NCBI GenBank assembly: GCA_016935955.1
Contig: JAFGPY010000141.1
Coordinates: forward strand, 1-31,511
Length of the DNA: 31,511 bases
DNA from: Planctomycetota bacterium
GTDB taxonomy: Bacteria; Planctomycetota; Phycisphaerae; FEN-1346; JAACEH01
Direction of reading: 5' to 3'
A program made the translations under genes and the position numbers. Below, piece after piece: positions 1 through 9,247 of this stretch. Each line of letters begins with the position of its first letter. The stretch's first letter is position 1. Below the pieces are notes generated by a model. The model had not been told where the DNA came from, ran no database searches, and saw only the letters and a list, made by a program, of their open reading frames with translations.

Positions 1-777
1 CATCAGGCCGACGGAACTGTAGATGCGCGTCGTCTCGAGCGACTCTTCGAGCGAGAGCATCGGCAGGATGGTCGGCAGCCGCCGGGCGAGCATCGTTTTG
101 CCGCTGCCGGGCGGTCCGATCATGATGACGTTGTGCCCGCCTGCGGCCGCAACCGTCAGGGCCCGCTTGGCCGCCTCCTGGCCGCGGACGTCGGCGAAGT
201 CCAGGCCGTAGAGCGACGACTCGGCGAAGATCGTCTCCAGGTCGATGGCCGTCGGCTCGATGGGCAACTCGCCCGTGAGGAAGCCCACGGCCTCGGTCAG
301 CGACCCCACGGCAATAACTTCCAGGCCAGCCACCACGCCGGCCTCGTTGCCGTTGGCCGCCGGGACGATGAACCCGCGTCGTCCGTCGGCCCGGACGGCC
401 ATGGCGGCGGCCAGGCACCCGCGGACCGGGCGCAGTGTGCCGTCGAGAGCCAGTTCACCCACGGCGGCATAGTCGCCCAGGCATTCGCTCTGGAGTTGCC
501 CGCTTGCGGCCAGCATGCCCAGGGCCGTCGGCAGGTCGAAGGCCGGACCCTCTTTGCGGATGTCGCCCGGGGCGTAGTTGATGGTGATGCGGTCGCTGGG
601 CCAGTGGTAGCCGCTGTTGCGTATGGCCGATTCGACGCGGTCCTTGGCTTCCTTGACGGCGGCATCGGGCAGACCGACGGTGATGATCGACGGCATGCCG
701 TGGCGAATGTCGATCTCGACCATGGCCATGTAGCCTTCGATGCCGACGACCGAGGCGCTGGGAATCTTTGCGAGCAT
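1..777 (-). CDS. comM: ComM/YifB family AAA+ ATPase (Mg-chelatase-like), C-terminus cut by window edge
   Basis: The 259 codons visible begin MLAKIPSASVVGIEG and contain a Walker A motif GPPGSGKT at residues 221-228. The N-terminal part (about 20-180) has the S5-like 'ChlI' fold sequence of this family (ITVGLPDAAVKEAKDRVESA, then ELALDGTLRPVRG), which the AAA+ domain follows. Family members are about 500 residues, so roughly half is missing beyond base 1. In Haemophilus and Vibrio ComM is a branch-migration helicase used in natural transformation; many non-competent bacteria also carry it, so a role in DNA uptake here is inference. The start ATG (777-775) is preceded by GGGAG at a good distance. 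It lies downstream of the secreted protein gene at 1017-3704 on the same strand but is separated by 239 bp containing a palindromic repeat. Family assignment is firm. Confidence 0.93.
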   Translation of the reverse strand, partial: MLAKIPSASVVGIEGYMAMVEIDIRHGMPSIITVGLPDAAVKEAKDRVESAIRNSGYHWPSDRITINYAPGDIRKEGPAFDLPTALGMLAASGQLQSECLGDYAAVGELALDGTLRPVRGCLAAAMAVRADGRRGFIVPAANGNEAGVVAGLEVIAVGSLTEAVGFLTGELPIEPTAIDLETIFAESSLYGLDFADVRGQEAAKRALTVAAAGGHNVIMIGPPGSGKTMLARRLPTILPMLSLEESLETTRIYSSVGLM

Positions 778-898
778 GAAGGAACTCCCGCCAGAAGGTG
801 ACGGGATGTGAATATAACCTGTGTATGGCTGGGTGAGCAAGCCAGAAACCGGGGGCCGCCGGACGAGCGGGCTGCCGGGAGCGGAGGTAGAAGTCATT

Positions 899-928
899 CG
901 GCATGGCTGCGGAGCAGCCATGGCACCC
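899..928 (-). repeat. Family I palindromic repeat, GCTGC core (single hairpin)
   Basis: CGGCATG at the left and CATGGCACCC at the right enclose the perfect inverted repeat ATGGCTGC (903-910) / GCAGCCAT (914-921) with loop GGA. It is the reverse complement of the hairpins at 5322 and 12517. It sits in the 239-bp gap between two leftward genes; the rest of that gap (778-1016) shows only a small GCCGG-TCA-CCGGC hairpin at 998-1010. Confidence 0.85.
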
Positions 929-1016
929 ACTGTGGATACCTCGAGAGACTCACGTAATACCGTTCAGGCGATCAACGGCAACGCAGGTTGGTCGGTTGCC
1001 GGTCACCGGCCGCCGG

Positions 1017-3704
1017 TCACTTGCCGAGGGTCTGCTCCACTTCACCGGCCAGGACATACAACTCCCGCGTGCGTTCCTGCTGGGCGGTGTTCAGCAGCCA
1101 GGCATGGCCGGACACGCCGGCCTGGTACCGCCAGGCGGTTACGCCCCAGCCGCCGAACTGCATGTTGTCGAGGCCCTTCCACATGTACGACAGTCTCTCG
1201 TCGAGGACTTCCTGGCAGCGCTTGGCCAGCTTCGGCGCACGTTTGGCCAGGCCCTTGTTGACGATGGCGTCCTCGATGTAGATGCGCGCCTCGCATTCGT
1301 GGATGCCTTGCTCCAGGGCCAGCAGCCGCGTCATGGCCACGGGCTTGTCGGCCTGGGGTTCCAGGAGGTAGCTGTGCAGCTTGTGCAGGTAGCCGCTGAC
1401 CTCCGCGAAGCGTTCGTTGACCCAGCCGACCCGTCTGCCGCTGTTGTTCTTGATGCACGGCCAGTAGTCGATGCCCACTCTGCCGATGCCCCGGTAGAAG
1501 TCTCCGGTGATGGCCGTCTCGCACAGGAAGTACCAGTAGCTGACGGGGAAGGTCTCGTTCGTCATGCGGGGGTAGTAGGCGTCCAGCCGCGGGCGGTTCC
1601 AGCCGAACAGGCTGGTCATCATCGTCTCGTGGTCCTTGTACGTGGCCGTGCCTACCGAGCCGCTCCTCCTGTTGACCAGGTCGTCCGCGAACCGCTGGCT
1701 CCACCACGTGGCGGTGTAGCCGACCTGGGCGATCCCGTGCACATTATCAAAGGCATTGTGCCCGTGCTGCACCCACGGCAGGTCGGGCGCGATGTCCAGG
1801 AAGAATTTCGTGTCTTCCTTGTTGGGGACGCTGTCCGTGAACATTCCCAGCTGGAGCGTCTTCTCGATGCCGCGTTTCTTCAGCCGGCTCCGGACCTGGG
1901 CCATCAGTTCCTGCCAGATCCGTTTGCTGGCCGGATCGCTCAGCTTGGGAACGACGCCGTTCTCGGTCTTGCCCGAGGCGTCAACGAACGTCACCAGGGG
2001 AGCGCCGCCGGTGTTCTTCTGATTCTCCTCCAGGATTTCTCCGAAGCGCCTGCCGGTGCTTTCGCGGGTGTTCATGTAGACTTCCCAGACCTGCAGCACC
2101 ACGAGCTTGGGCGTGCCGAGACACTCCTGGGCCGTGTCGAGGTACCTGTCCATCACGGAGAAGTCCCAGTCGTACTTGCCGCCGGGCTTCTTGATCCAGC
2201 GGATCATCGACTCCTCGTTGCCGAGGTTTGTGTGGGCGATGACCGGAATGTAGAGGCTGCGGTTGCCGGTGTCCCTGACCAGCTTGAAGGAGCGGGCGAT
2301 CAGGGCCCAGTGTTTCTCGGACCAGAGCGGCACGTTGTACTCCACGGCCAGGGTGTCGGGCGACTGGATGAGTTCGACCCACGTTCTGAAGTTCTGCGGG
2401 TCGGGCATCTTCCAGGGCAGCACGGTGAGTTCCACAGGCACCTTCACCGGAGACTCCTCGGTTGCGGCCACGGTCAGCGTGCCCTTGTACTCGCCGGGTT
2501 TGGCGTCCGCGGGCACCTTCACCCGCACCCAGAGCGGCACCACGGCGCCACTGATGCGACCGGAACTCCTGCCCCTCGTGGAGACGGGGAACTCCTCGAG
2601 CGGCTCGGCAATCAGGGCGTTCAGGAATCCGACTCCGTCAGGATAGGGCGAAGGCCCTCCGTCTCGCGACAGCATCTCGCTTCCGCCCGGCACGCCGTAC
2701 AGGAACGAGATCTGCGACGACGCGATGACCGAGTCGCCGGACTTCAGGTCGCTCGAAGTCACCTTGAGATTCTTGAGCGGCTTGTCGCTGCCGATGACGA
2801 CCTTGCCGTACGGGGCTCCGTTGCGCGGACTGCAGACGGCCATTGGCCCCAGCGGCTCGGTCCGGTCGCCGTAGTCCACGTCCACGTCGCCGGCCAGGGG
2901 ATATCCGTTCCAGACCTGAAGGCCCTCGGGACGCGTGATGTTCGGCACGAGGCCTTCCGGCCCCTCGGCGGACAACCTGACCGTACGAATCTCGCAGGTG
3001 TTCCACATCAGGCCGGGGTCCTTGCTCATTCCCCCGACACCCCTGGGATGCTTGTCCATGACCGCGGCAGGGTACGGAGCGCGCAAGACCTCGATTGCCA
3101 GGATGTTGAGGCCCTTGCGCAGAAGAGTCTTCGGAATCGGAAGGTTCAGGCTTCGCGTTCGTGGAGTGTCCGGCTGGCCTCGCCTCGGTTCGCCGACCAG
3201 GTTGCCCTGTGTGTCCACGAAAGCGCTGGTTGGGTAGGGTTTGGCCAAGGCGCGGCCGGAGTTCTTGCCCGAGGTCAGATCGCCGCGGCCAACTTCCTTG
3301 CCGTTCAGGTAGACGATCACTCCTCCGTGATACTCCACCGCCACGGAGAGCCCCTTGACGGCGGCAGGGTTCGTCACCTCGAACTTGCCGCGCAGGCAGA
3401 GTTGCGCCAGATAGGGCGTTTCGGCAGCGCGTCGCACGGGTCCGCGCGTCCAGGTGCGATCGTTCATCTCCACCGTCGTCCAGTCCGCAGGTGCGGCCGC
3501 CGTTGCCCAATCCAGCCACTTCACGTCGAACATCAGCGGCTCCACTTTGTTGCCGGGTTGCTGGATGAGCGGCGGTTCGAGAGTATGGTACATTCGCCAT
3601 ACTCCCGCGCCATCGAGCACGAGGGTGGGTTCGGCGGCTGCGGGCGTCGCAGAGAGAAGCAGGGCGGTCATGAGGCAGGCTGCCAGTTGCAGGCGGACGA
3701 TCAT
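1017..3704 (-). CDS. Large secreted protein, probable glycan-active enzyme (glycoside hydrolase-like, DUF4091-like layout)
   Basis: The 895-residue product starts with a Sec signal peptide (MIVRLQLAACLMTALLLS, then TPAAAE). Residues about 80-240 look like a jelly-roll, galactose-binding-type domain (GGVIVYLNGKEVGRGDL and GLNILAIEVLRAPYP are typical). A beta-sandwich segment follows (VPLWVRVKVPADAKPGEYKG), then a long region about 420-880 that resembles a TIM-barrel glycosidase with aromatic-rich stretches (WYFLCETAITGDFYRG) and a C-terminal helical part with ALEQGIHECEARIYIED. This layout matches large uncharacterised secreted proteins of Planctomycetota; the substrate is unknown and catalytic residues cannot be named safely. 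A longer reading from 3731 is possible, but the ATG at 3704 has GGAG eight bases upstream and puts the signal peptide at the terminus. The gene is divergent from the ROK kinase at 3908, which hints at shared sugar use. Confidence 0.8.
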   Translation of the reverse strand: MIVRLQLAACLMTALLLSATPAAAEPTLVLDGAGVWRMYHTLEPPLIQQPGNKVEPLMFDVKWLDWATAAAPADWTTVEMNDRTWTRGPVRRAAETPYLAQLCLRGKFEVTNPAAVKGLSVAVEYHGGVIVYLNGKEVGRGDLTSGKNSGRALAKPYPTSAFVDTQGNLVGEPRRGQPDTPRTRSLNLPIPKTLLRKGLNILAIEVLRAPYPAAVMDKHPRGVGGMSKDPGLMWNTCEIRTVRLSAEGPEGLVPNITRPEGLQVWNGYPLAGDVDVDYGDRTEPLGPMAVCSPRNGAPYGKVVIGSDKPLKNLKVTSSDLKSGDSVIASSQISFLYGVPGGSEMLSRDGGPSPYPDGVGFLNALIAEPLEEFPVSTRGRSSGRISGAVVPLWVRVKVPADAKPGEYKGTLTVAATEESPVKVPVELTVLPWKMPDPQNFRTWVELIQSPDTLAVEYNVPLWSEKHWALIARSFKLVRDTGNRSLYIPVIAHTNLGNEESMIRWIKKPGGKYDWDFSVMDRYLDTAQECLGTPKLVVLQVWEVYMNTRESTGRRFGEILEENQKNTGGAPLVTFVDASGKTENGVVPKLSDPASKRIWQELMAQVRSRLKKRGIEKTLQLGMFTDSVPNKEDTKFFLDIAPDLPWVQHGHNAFDNVHGIAQVGYTATWWSQRFADDLVNRRSGSVGTATYKDHETMMTSLFGWNRPRLDAYYPRMTNETFPVSYWYFLCETAITGDFYRGIGRVGIDYWPCIKNNSGRRVGWVNERFAEVSGYLHKLHSYLLEPQADKPVAMTRLLALEQGIHECEARIYIEDAIVNKGLAKRAPKLAKRCQEVLDERLSYMWKGLDNMQFGGWGVTAWRYQAGVSGHAWLLNTAQQERTRELYVLAGEVEQTLGK

Positions 3705-3907
3705 TGAGGAGTCTCCGTTCATCGAATCCATAGTCGACGGCGCCGCACGACGCCGTGCACCGGGTTGAACCTCGGTCCCCGGCCAATGTTTCGAGCAATC
3801 TGCCGGCAGGTTTCCGCTTGCATGGGGCGTTGATTCGGATAAAAGAGAATTTGGCCGCGCGTTGTCGTGGTGGCCGGAGCGAAGCGGTCGACAAGCATGG
3901 AGGATCG

Positions 3908-5284
3908 ATGGGAGAAGTCACGGAACAGACGGCCGAACTGTACGTCGGCGTGGACGTGGGCGGTACCAACATCCAGGCGGCGCTGGTGCTGGAGTGCGGG
4001 CGGATCGTGGCTCGCGAGAAGATCAGCACCCCGCGCAGCGGCACCGGGACCGACACCGTGGCGGCCATCGAGCAGGTGATCGACACGTTGCTGCACGAGC
4101 ACGACCTGAAGGCCGGCGACCTCGAGGCCGTGGGCGTGGCCGTGCCGGGCGTCACCGACCCGATCGCCGGCCGCGTCATCATCACGCCGAACCTGAACCT
4201 GACGGGCATCGAGATCGCCAAGCCCTTGTCCAAGCGGCTCGGCATTCCCGTGGCCCTGGGCAACGATACGAACATGGGCACCCTGGGCGAACGCTGGCTC
4301 GGCGCCGCCCGTCACGCCACGAGCGCTTTCGGCATCTTCGTCGGTACGGGCATCGGCGGAGGCTTCGTCCGCAAGAACAAGCTGTGGCGCGGCTATCGCG
4401 AGTCGGCCGGCGAAATCGGCCACACGGTCATCCAGATCGGCGGGCCCAAATGCGCCTGCGGCAACTTCGGGTGCCTGGAGGCCCTGGCCGGACGATGGGC
4501 CATCGAGCGCGACATCCGCGAGGCCGTCAAGGCCGGCCGCACGACGATCCTGACCGACCTGCTCAAGGGCAGCCTGCGACAGGTCCGCAGCGGAGCCCTC
4601 GGGCAGGCCCTGGCCGCACGCGATCCGCTGGTCACCGAAATCCTGACCCGCGCCGCCGAGGCCCTGGGGCAGGCCTGCGTCATGGTCTTTCACATGGTCG
4701 ATCCCGAGACGATCATTCTGGGCGGCGGCGTGATGGAGGCCTGCGGCGATTTTCTGTTGCCGATCGTCCGCAAGGTGGTCGGGAAGCACCGACTGCCCGG
4801 TTCGCGCGAGGGCGGCGAGGTGCTGCTGTCGCCGCTGGGCGACGACGCCGTGATCGCCGGAGCCGTGGCCTTGGCACGCCAACTGGTCGGTTGCAGTCCG
4901 TTCAATCCCGACTGCGAGGTGTTGCCGGTCTACGATCCGATCCGCGAGTCGGCTCCGGGCGAGGTGACCGTCGGCGGCGAGACGTGCAAACGCGGTGTGG
5001 CGGTGCGCGTCAACGGCGACGTGAAGAAGTGGCAGTGGGAGCCGGCCGACGGGTCGGGCAAGGCTGCCGCCATTCGTCCTGAGGACCTGTCCCGGGCCTG
5101 CCGGGGCGGTCCAGAAATGCTCTTCGTCGGCACGGGACCGTCCGGCGAACTGACGCTTGCCGATGAGTCGCAAGCCTATCTGAAGCACCGGGCCATCGGC
5201 TTCGAGGCGTTGCCCACGCCCAAGGCGATCAAGGCCTACAACGGCTACCAAGGCCACAAGGCGGCGCTGCTGCACCTGGGCTGA
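3908..5284 (+). CDS. ROK family sugar kinase fused to a C-terminal Mth938-like domain
   Basis: The protein has 458 residues, against about 300-330 for a usual ROK kinase. Residues 10-325 are a complete ROK kinase: phosphate-binding DVGGTN (16-21), catalytic GNDTN (Asp120), the VGTGIGGGFV nucleotide loop, EIGH (His172) and the zinc motif CACGNFGC (182-189). These are the signatures of glucokinase-type ROK enzymes, which phosphorylate a hexose with ATP in the cytoplasm. Residues about 345-458 form a second domain with the Mth938/DUF498 pattern: RGVAVRVNGDVKKWQWEP, MLFVGTGPSG, IGFEALPTPKAIKAYN. Mth938-like proteins are normally separate small proteins of poorly known role. The ATG at 3908 has GGAGG just upstream (spacing only 4). 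The sugar substrate cannot be read from sequence; the divergent secreted glycan-active gene suggests glycan catabolism. Confidence 0.9.
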   Translation: MGEVTEQTAELYVGVDVGGTNIQAALVLECGRIVAREKISTPRSGTGTDTVAAIEQVIDTLLHEHDLKAGDLEAVGVAVPGVTDPIAGRVIITPNLNLTGIEIAKPLSKRLGIPVALGNDTNMGTLGERWLGAARHATSAFGIFVGTGIGGGFVRKNKLWRGYRESAGEIGHTVIQIGGPKCACGNFGCLEALAGRWAIERDIREAVKAGRTTILTDLLKGSLRQVRSGALGQALAARDPLVTEILTRAAEALGQACVMVFHMVDPETIILGGGVMEACGDFLLPIVRKVVGKHRLPGSREGGEVLLSPLGDDAVIAGAVALARQLVGCSPFNPDCEVLPVYDPIRESAPGEVTVGGETCKRGVAVRVNGDVKKWQWEPADGSGKAAAIRPEDLSRACRGGPEMLFVGTGPSGELTLADESQAYLKHRAIGFEALPTPKAIKAYNGYQGHKAALLHLG

Positions 5285-5321
5285 CGGGGGATCACTGCTC
5301 GGGGCGGAATCGAGTTGTGGT

Positions 5322-5425
5322 GGGTGCCATGGCTGCTCCGCAGCCATGCGTGCCGCTCAAGCCTTTCGGCATGCCTGCCCCTCGACGGCGCTCGGGGTCT
5401 TTCGACGGGAGCAGGCATGGCACCC
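5322..5425 (+). repeat. Family I composite repeat: two hairpins in tandem (copy B)
   Basis: The first hairpin is ATGGCTGC (5329-5336) / GCAGCCAT (5340-5347) with loop TCC, entered by GGGTGCC. After about 20 bases a second, longer hairpin follows at 5367-5425: CGGCATGCCTGC pairs with GCAGGCATG, the inner CCCTCGA faces TCGACGGG, and it ends CATGGCACCC. The same two-hairpin order and length recur at 12517-12621. This copy fills the gap between the convergent ROK kinase and ppk1 genes. Confidence 0.85.
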
Positions 5426-5472
5426 TTTCTTTCCGGCCGAGGGCGGCCGGGCTACATCTCTTGAGGCGGTCT

Positions 5473-7584
5473 CTACTGTTCGGGGCGTTTCATCGGTCGG
5501 AACCGGACGGCCGAACGTTGGGCCGCCTGGGTTGCGGCCACGGCGTCGGTGTAGAGCCGCTCCTGGGCCCGCAGCGGTTCGTCCTCGTTGACGACACGCT
5601 CATAGCTGCCGTCGGGCAGCAGACGTCGGGCCTTGACGTTGTCGCCTAGGAAAATCCGCAGATCGTCGACCAGCCGCCGCCGCAACCTCGGGTCGATGAT
5701 CGGGAAGAGTATCTCCAGCCGCCGATCGAGGTTGCGTCCCATCCAGTCGGCGCTGCTCAGGTAGACCTCGTCGTGACCCCCGTTGCTGAAGTAGAAGATG
5801 CGGGCGTGTTCGAGGAAACGGTCGACGATCGACGTGACTTCGATCGTCTCGGATACTCCCTTGAGGCCCGGCCGCAGACAACAGATGCCGCGCACGTTGA
5901 GTTGCACGCGGACGCCCGCGCGGCTGGCGCGGTACAGGGCCCTGATGATCTCGTGGTCCTGAAGCGAGTTGACCTTGGCCATAATCAGCCCCGGCCGCTC
6001 GGGCGTCGACGACTGAATCTCCCGCTCGATCAACTCAACGAAGCGCCGCCGCAGCCCCGTCGGGGCGATGGTCAGCTTCGACCAGCCCACGGTCTCGCTG
6101 TAACCGGTCAGCAGGTTGAAGTAGGCCGCCACGTCGGCGGTCACGTCGCGGTCGGCCGTCATCAGGCCGATGTCGCTGTAGAGCCGCGCCGTCTTGTCGT
6201 TGTAATTGCCCGTGGCCAGGTGGGCGTAGCGTCGGATGCGGCCGCTCTCACGCCGCACGACGAGCAGGGCCTTGCTGTGGGTCTTGAAGCCGGCGATGCC
6301 GTAGATGACGTGGCATCCGGCGTCCTCCAGTCGTCGAGCCCACTGGACGTTGCGGGCCTCGTCGAAGCGGGCCTTCAACTCCACCAGGGCCACCACCTGC
6401 TTGCCGTTCTCGGCGGCACGCTCCAGGGCCTTGATGATCGGCGAATCGCCGCTCGTGCGGTAGAGCGTCAGCTTGATGGCCAGCACGCCGGGGTCCGCCG
6501 CCGATCGCTCGACGAACTGGACCACCGGGTCGAAGCTCTCGTAGGGATGAAAGAACAGGACGTCGCGGTCCTGCAGGGCGGCGAACAGGTCGTCCTCGCC
6601 GATCAGATCCTGCGGCGGTTGCGGCGGCCACTCCGGGCTGCGCAGATCGTCAAACCCCTCGCGGTTGACGATCTCCCACAAGGCCGTGGCGTCGAGCATG
6701 CCGGCAATTTCGTAGACGTCCTCGTTCCGCAGCTTCAGCCACTGCATGAGCCATTTCAGCAGCCAGGTGTCCGGCTGGTCCGAGATTTCCAGCCTCACGG
6801 CCGCGCGGCGGCGACGCGACACCAGGGCCTCCTCGACGGCGTGCAGAAGATCGCCCGCATCGTCGTCCTGGATATCGACGTCGGCGTCCCGCGTCAGGCG
6901 GAACACGGCCGAGGCGCGGATGCGGCACCCCGGGAACATGGCTGCGGCGAACGTCGTGATGACGTCCTCCAGGCGGGCGAACCGCAGGCCCGACTCGGCG
7001 GGCACGGTGATCAGCCGGCGCAGTTGCCGCGGGGCCGAGACGACCACGATGCTCTCGTTCTGTTGCTCGGCGCCGTCGGCGACCAGCGACAGGGCGACAT
7101 TCAGTTCCAGGCCGGGCAGCAGCGGCTTGGGGTCCAACTCCTGCATGGCCAGCGGCGTCAGGACGGGTTGAATCTCTTCGGCGAAATGCGTCTGCAGGAA
7201 CCGCCGCTGCTCGGGCGTCCATTCCGCCGGGTCGAGGATCAGGATGTTGTGCTTGCGGAGTTGGGCCAGGGCGCGATGGATGCCCTCCGTCTGGTCGGCC
7301 ACCAGGCGGTGCGTTCGCTGGCTGATGCTCGACAGTTGCTGCGCCGCCGTCATGCCGGCGATGCCTCGCCGTCGCAGGCCCGCCGACCGTTGCTGCATCA
7401 GGCCGGCCACGCGGATCATGAAGAACTCGTCGAGGTTCGAGCTGACGATGGCCAGGAACTTCAGCCGCTCCAGCAGCGGCAGGTTCTCGCTCAACCCTTC
7501 TTCCAGCACGCGATGGTTGAACTCCAGCCAGCTCAACTCGCGGTTGAAGAAGCACTCCGGTCCGAACGTCTTGTCCTTGGCCAT
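5473..7584 (-). CDS. ppk1: Polyphosphate kinase 1
   Basis: The 703-residue protein matches PPK1 from end to end: N-terminal FFNRELSWLEFNHRVLEE, the helical head domain, then two phospholipase-D-like domains. The autophosphorylated histidine is His436 in FKTHSK and the second conserved histidine is His593 in LEHARI, one residue away from the E. coli positions 435 and 592. YAHLATGNYN follows the first. PPK1 reversibly moves the gamma phosphate of ATP onto a polyphosphate chain. The ATG has AGGA upstream. It is the last gene of a probable leftward operon CHAD - HD - ppx - ppk1, with 60 bp between ppx and ppk1. Full length, no frameshift. Confidence 0.98.
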   Translation of the reverse strand: MAKDKTFGPECFFNRELSWLEFNHRVLEEGLSENLPLLERLKFLAIVSSNLDEFFMIRVAGLMQQRSAGLRRRGIAGMTAAQQLSSISQRTHRLVADQTEGIHRALAQLRKHNILILDPAEWTPEQRRFLQTHFAEEIQPVLTPLAMQELDPKPLLPGLELNVALSLVADGAEQQNESIVVVSAPRQLRRLITVPAESGLRFARLEDVITTFAAAMFPGCRIRASAVFRLTRDADVDIQDDDAGDLLHAVEEALVSRRRRAAVRLEISDQPDTWLLKWLMQWLKLRNEDVYEIAGMLDATALWEIVNREGFDDLRSPEWPPQPPQDLIGEDDLFAALQDRDVLFFHPYESFDPVVQFVERSAADPGVLAIKLTLYRTSGDSPIIKALERAAENGKQVVALVELKARFDEARNVQWARRLEDAGCHVIYGIAGFKTHSKALLVVRRESGRIRRYAHLATGNYNDKTARLYSDIGLMTADRDVTADVAAYFNLLTGYSETVGWSKLTIAPTGLRRRFVELIEREIQSSTPERPGLIMAKVNSLQDHEIIRALYRASRAGVRVQLNVRGICCLRPGLKGVSETIEVTSIVDRFLEHARIFYFSNGGHDEVYLSSADWMGRNLDRRLEILFPIIDPRLRRRLVDDLRIFLGDNVKARRLLPDGSYERVVNEDEPLRAQERLYTDAVAATQAAQRSAVRFRPMKRPEQ

Positions 7585-7644
7585 AACGGTTCCTGATTCT
7601 CAGTGCCGGCAAGCCGTTCGCCGACAGTCAGGGTCTCGTGAACG

Positions 7645-9198
7645 TCAAACGTCTTCCAAGTGCACCTTCAGTCCGTACATCTCCTCGAACAGGTCCCCCT
7701 TGGCCTGCAGGCTCTTGGCCTCCAGGGTCAGGTCGCCCGAGGCCACCACCTGCAGCGACAGTTCCTCGTCGCTGCGATGACAGCGAACCTCGCGGACGCG
7801 CTGCTGGTGGCTCTGGTCCAGGGCGTCGGCCACGCGAAGCAGGGCGGCCAGCTTGCTGATGACCATCCGCGTCTCCCGCGGCAGGGCCATGTACGGCAGG
7901 TGCGTCGGCTTGGGCATGGCCTGGCGATGGTAGCGGGCCACCTGGGCTACGATCTCCAGCTCGTTCCGCGTCAGGCCGAAGACCTCGCTGTTGGCAATCA
8001 CGTAATAGCTGTGCTTGTGGTGCGAGCGGTTGCTGATGAAGCTGCCGGCCTCGTGCAGCATGGCCGCCGTCTGAAGCAGCAGCCGGTGCCGTCGCGACAG
8101 GCCGTGCTCGGCCGCCAGTTCGTCGAACAGCCGCACCGCCGTCTCGCCGACGTGCCGGGCGTGTTCGGCGTCGACGCGATACTTCTCGGCCACGGTGGCC
8201 GCCGAATGCAGCACGCCCTGGGTCAGCGACTGGTCCTCCTGGCCGGTCGCGCTGCGGACCACGTCCAGCAGCAGACCGTCGCGCATCGAGACGTCGGTGA
8301 CGATCATCCGCCTGGCCCGCGTCGTGCGGAGCAGGGCGTCGTAGATCAGCAGGGCCGGGTTCAACGTCTCGGCCTCGGGGTAGGGCAGGCCATAACGCTT
8401 CATCAGTTCCTCGGTCGACTGCGACGTGCATCGCTCGACCAGTTTAACGAACTTGTCCGCCGGGATGCTGTGCAGCCCTTCGCCCAGCGGCTTGCCGATC
8501 TGCGCCGCCGTGAAACGGGCGTCTCCGCCGACGGCCACGAGCGTCGTCACGGCCTTCATGGGCATCGTCGCCTGCACGGCATTGATGTCGCTGTGGATGC
8601 GCTGCTTGAGCATCTCGGCCGAACGGGCCGGCGTCTCGTAGCTGGTGGCCAGGGATTCCTGCAGGCGGATCGACCCCAGCCGCAGGCTGATGCTCGTGTC
8701 GATTTCGCCGTGCTCCAGCAGCGTCAGCAGGCTGCTGCCACCGCCGACCTCGGCGATCAGGGCGTAGCGCGTTCGCGGGCTCAGCGCCTTGCCGGCGGCC
8801 TGTCGCACGGCGGCGACCGTCAGGCGGCTCTCCTCGGCCGTGTCGATGATGGCCACGTCCAGGCCGGTGGCCATGAGGATGCGGTCGAGAAACGTATCGC
8901 TGTTGCGGGCCTCGCGGACGGCACTGGTGGCCACGGTCCGAATCTGCCGCACGCCGTAGCTGTCCAGCAGCCGCCGGAAATCGCGCAGAATGGCCACGGC
9001 CGCCCGCATCGTCTGGCCGGACAGTTTCTCGCGGCGGAAGGTGTCCTGCCCGAGCCGCACCGGACGCTGCAGGCTCTCCAGCGTCTCGATCTGACCGTCC
9101 GGCAGCACCTGGGCGATCAGCATGCGGATCGAGTTCGACCCGATGTCGATCGCTCCGACCAGGTTCGCCGTCTGTTGCGTTTCGTCCTTCTGGGCCAT
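7645..9198 (-). CDS. ppx: Exopolyphosphatase, Ppx/GppA family with C-terminal HD-type domain
   Basis: 517 residues, the usual length for the long Ppx form. The actin-like phosphatase half shows DIGSNSIRML (from residue 18), TVATSAVREARN, the catalytic-loop region AEESRL, and EVGGGSS. The C-terminal half (about 310-517) is the helical HD-like domain. The family removes phosphate from polyphosphate ends or hydrolyses pppGpp; the ppk1 neighbour favours polyphosphate. In the HD-like half the expected His-Asp pair reads His-Glu (MLHEAGSF), so this domain probably lacks the standard metal site. The half is clearly paralogous to the separate HD protein upstream (AQVARYHRQAMP here, AQVARYHRKALP there). 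The ATG is preceded by GAGG at a suitable distance. Confidence 0.95.
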   Translation of the reverse strand: MAQKDETQQTANLVGAIDIGSNSIRMLIAQVLPDGQIETLESLQRPVRLGQDTFRREKLSGQTMRAAVAILRDFRRLLDSYGVRQIRTVATSAVREARNSDTFLDRILMATGLDVAIIDTAEESRLTVAAVRQAAGKALSPRTRYALIAEVGGGSSLLTLLEHGEIDTSISLRLGSIRLQESLATSYETPARSAEMLKQRIHSDINAVQATMPMKAVTTLVAVGGDARFTAAQIGKPLGEGLHSIPADKFVKLVERCTSQSTEELMKRYGLPYPEAETLNPALLIYDALLRTTRARRMIVTDVSMRDGLLLDVVRSATGQEDQSLTQGVLHSAATVAEKYRVDAEHARHVGETAVRLFDELAAEHGLSRRHRLLLQTAAMLHEAGSFISNRSHHKHSYYVIANSEVFGLTRNELEIVAQVARYHRQAMPKPTHLPYMALPRETRMVISKLAALLRVADALDQSHQQRVREVRCHRSDEELSLQVVASGDLTLEAKSLQAKGDLFEEMYGLKVHLEDV

Positions 9199-9247
9199 GG
9201 CGTTGCCTCGATGCCCTTCTACAAGTTACCCTGCGGCCGCATTACGA

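Noticed and set aside
903..3707. Long open frame opposite the secreted protein gene, and similar long frames opposite ppk1, ppx and the TolA-like gene (e.g. 17222-19633 minus)
   Set aside because: These are antisense shadows caused by high GC at third codon positions; they lack family motifs and the opposite strand holds clearly recognisable genes.
3818..3843. Possible promoter TTGCAT ... GATAAA for the ROK kinase gene
   Set aside because: The spacer is only 14 bases and no better pair was found, so it is not listed as a feature.
901..5347. Two unrelated open frames that both begin MAAEQPWHP
   Set aside because: The identical start comes from the Family I palindrome (ATGGCTGCGGAGCAGCCATG), not from homologous proteins. 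Repeats of this kind can seed false gene starts.
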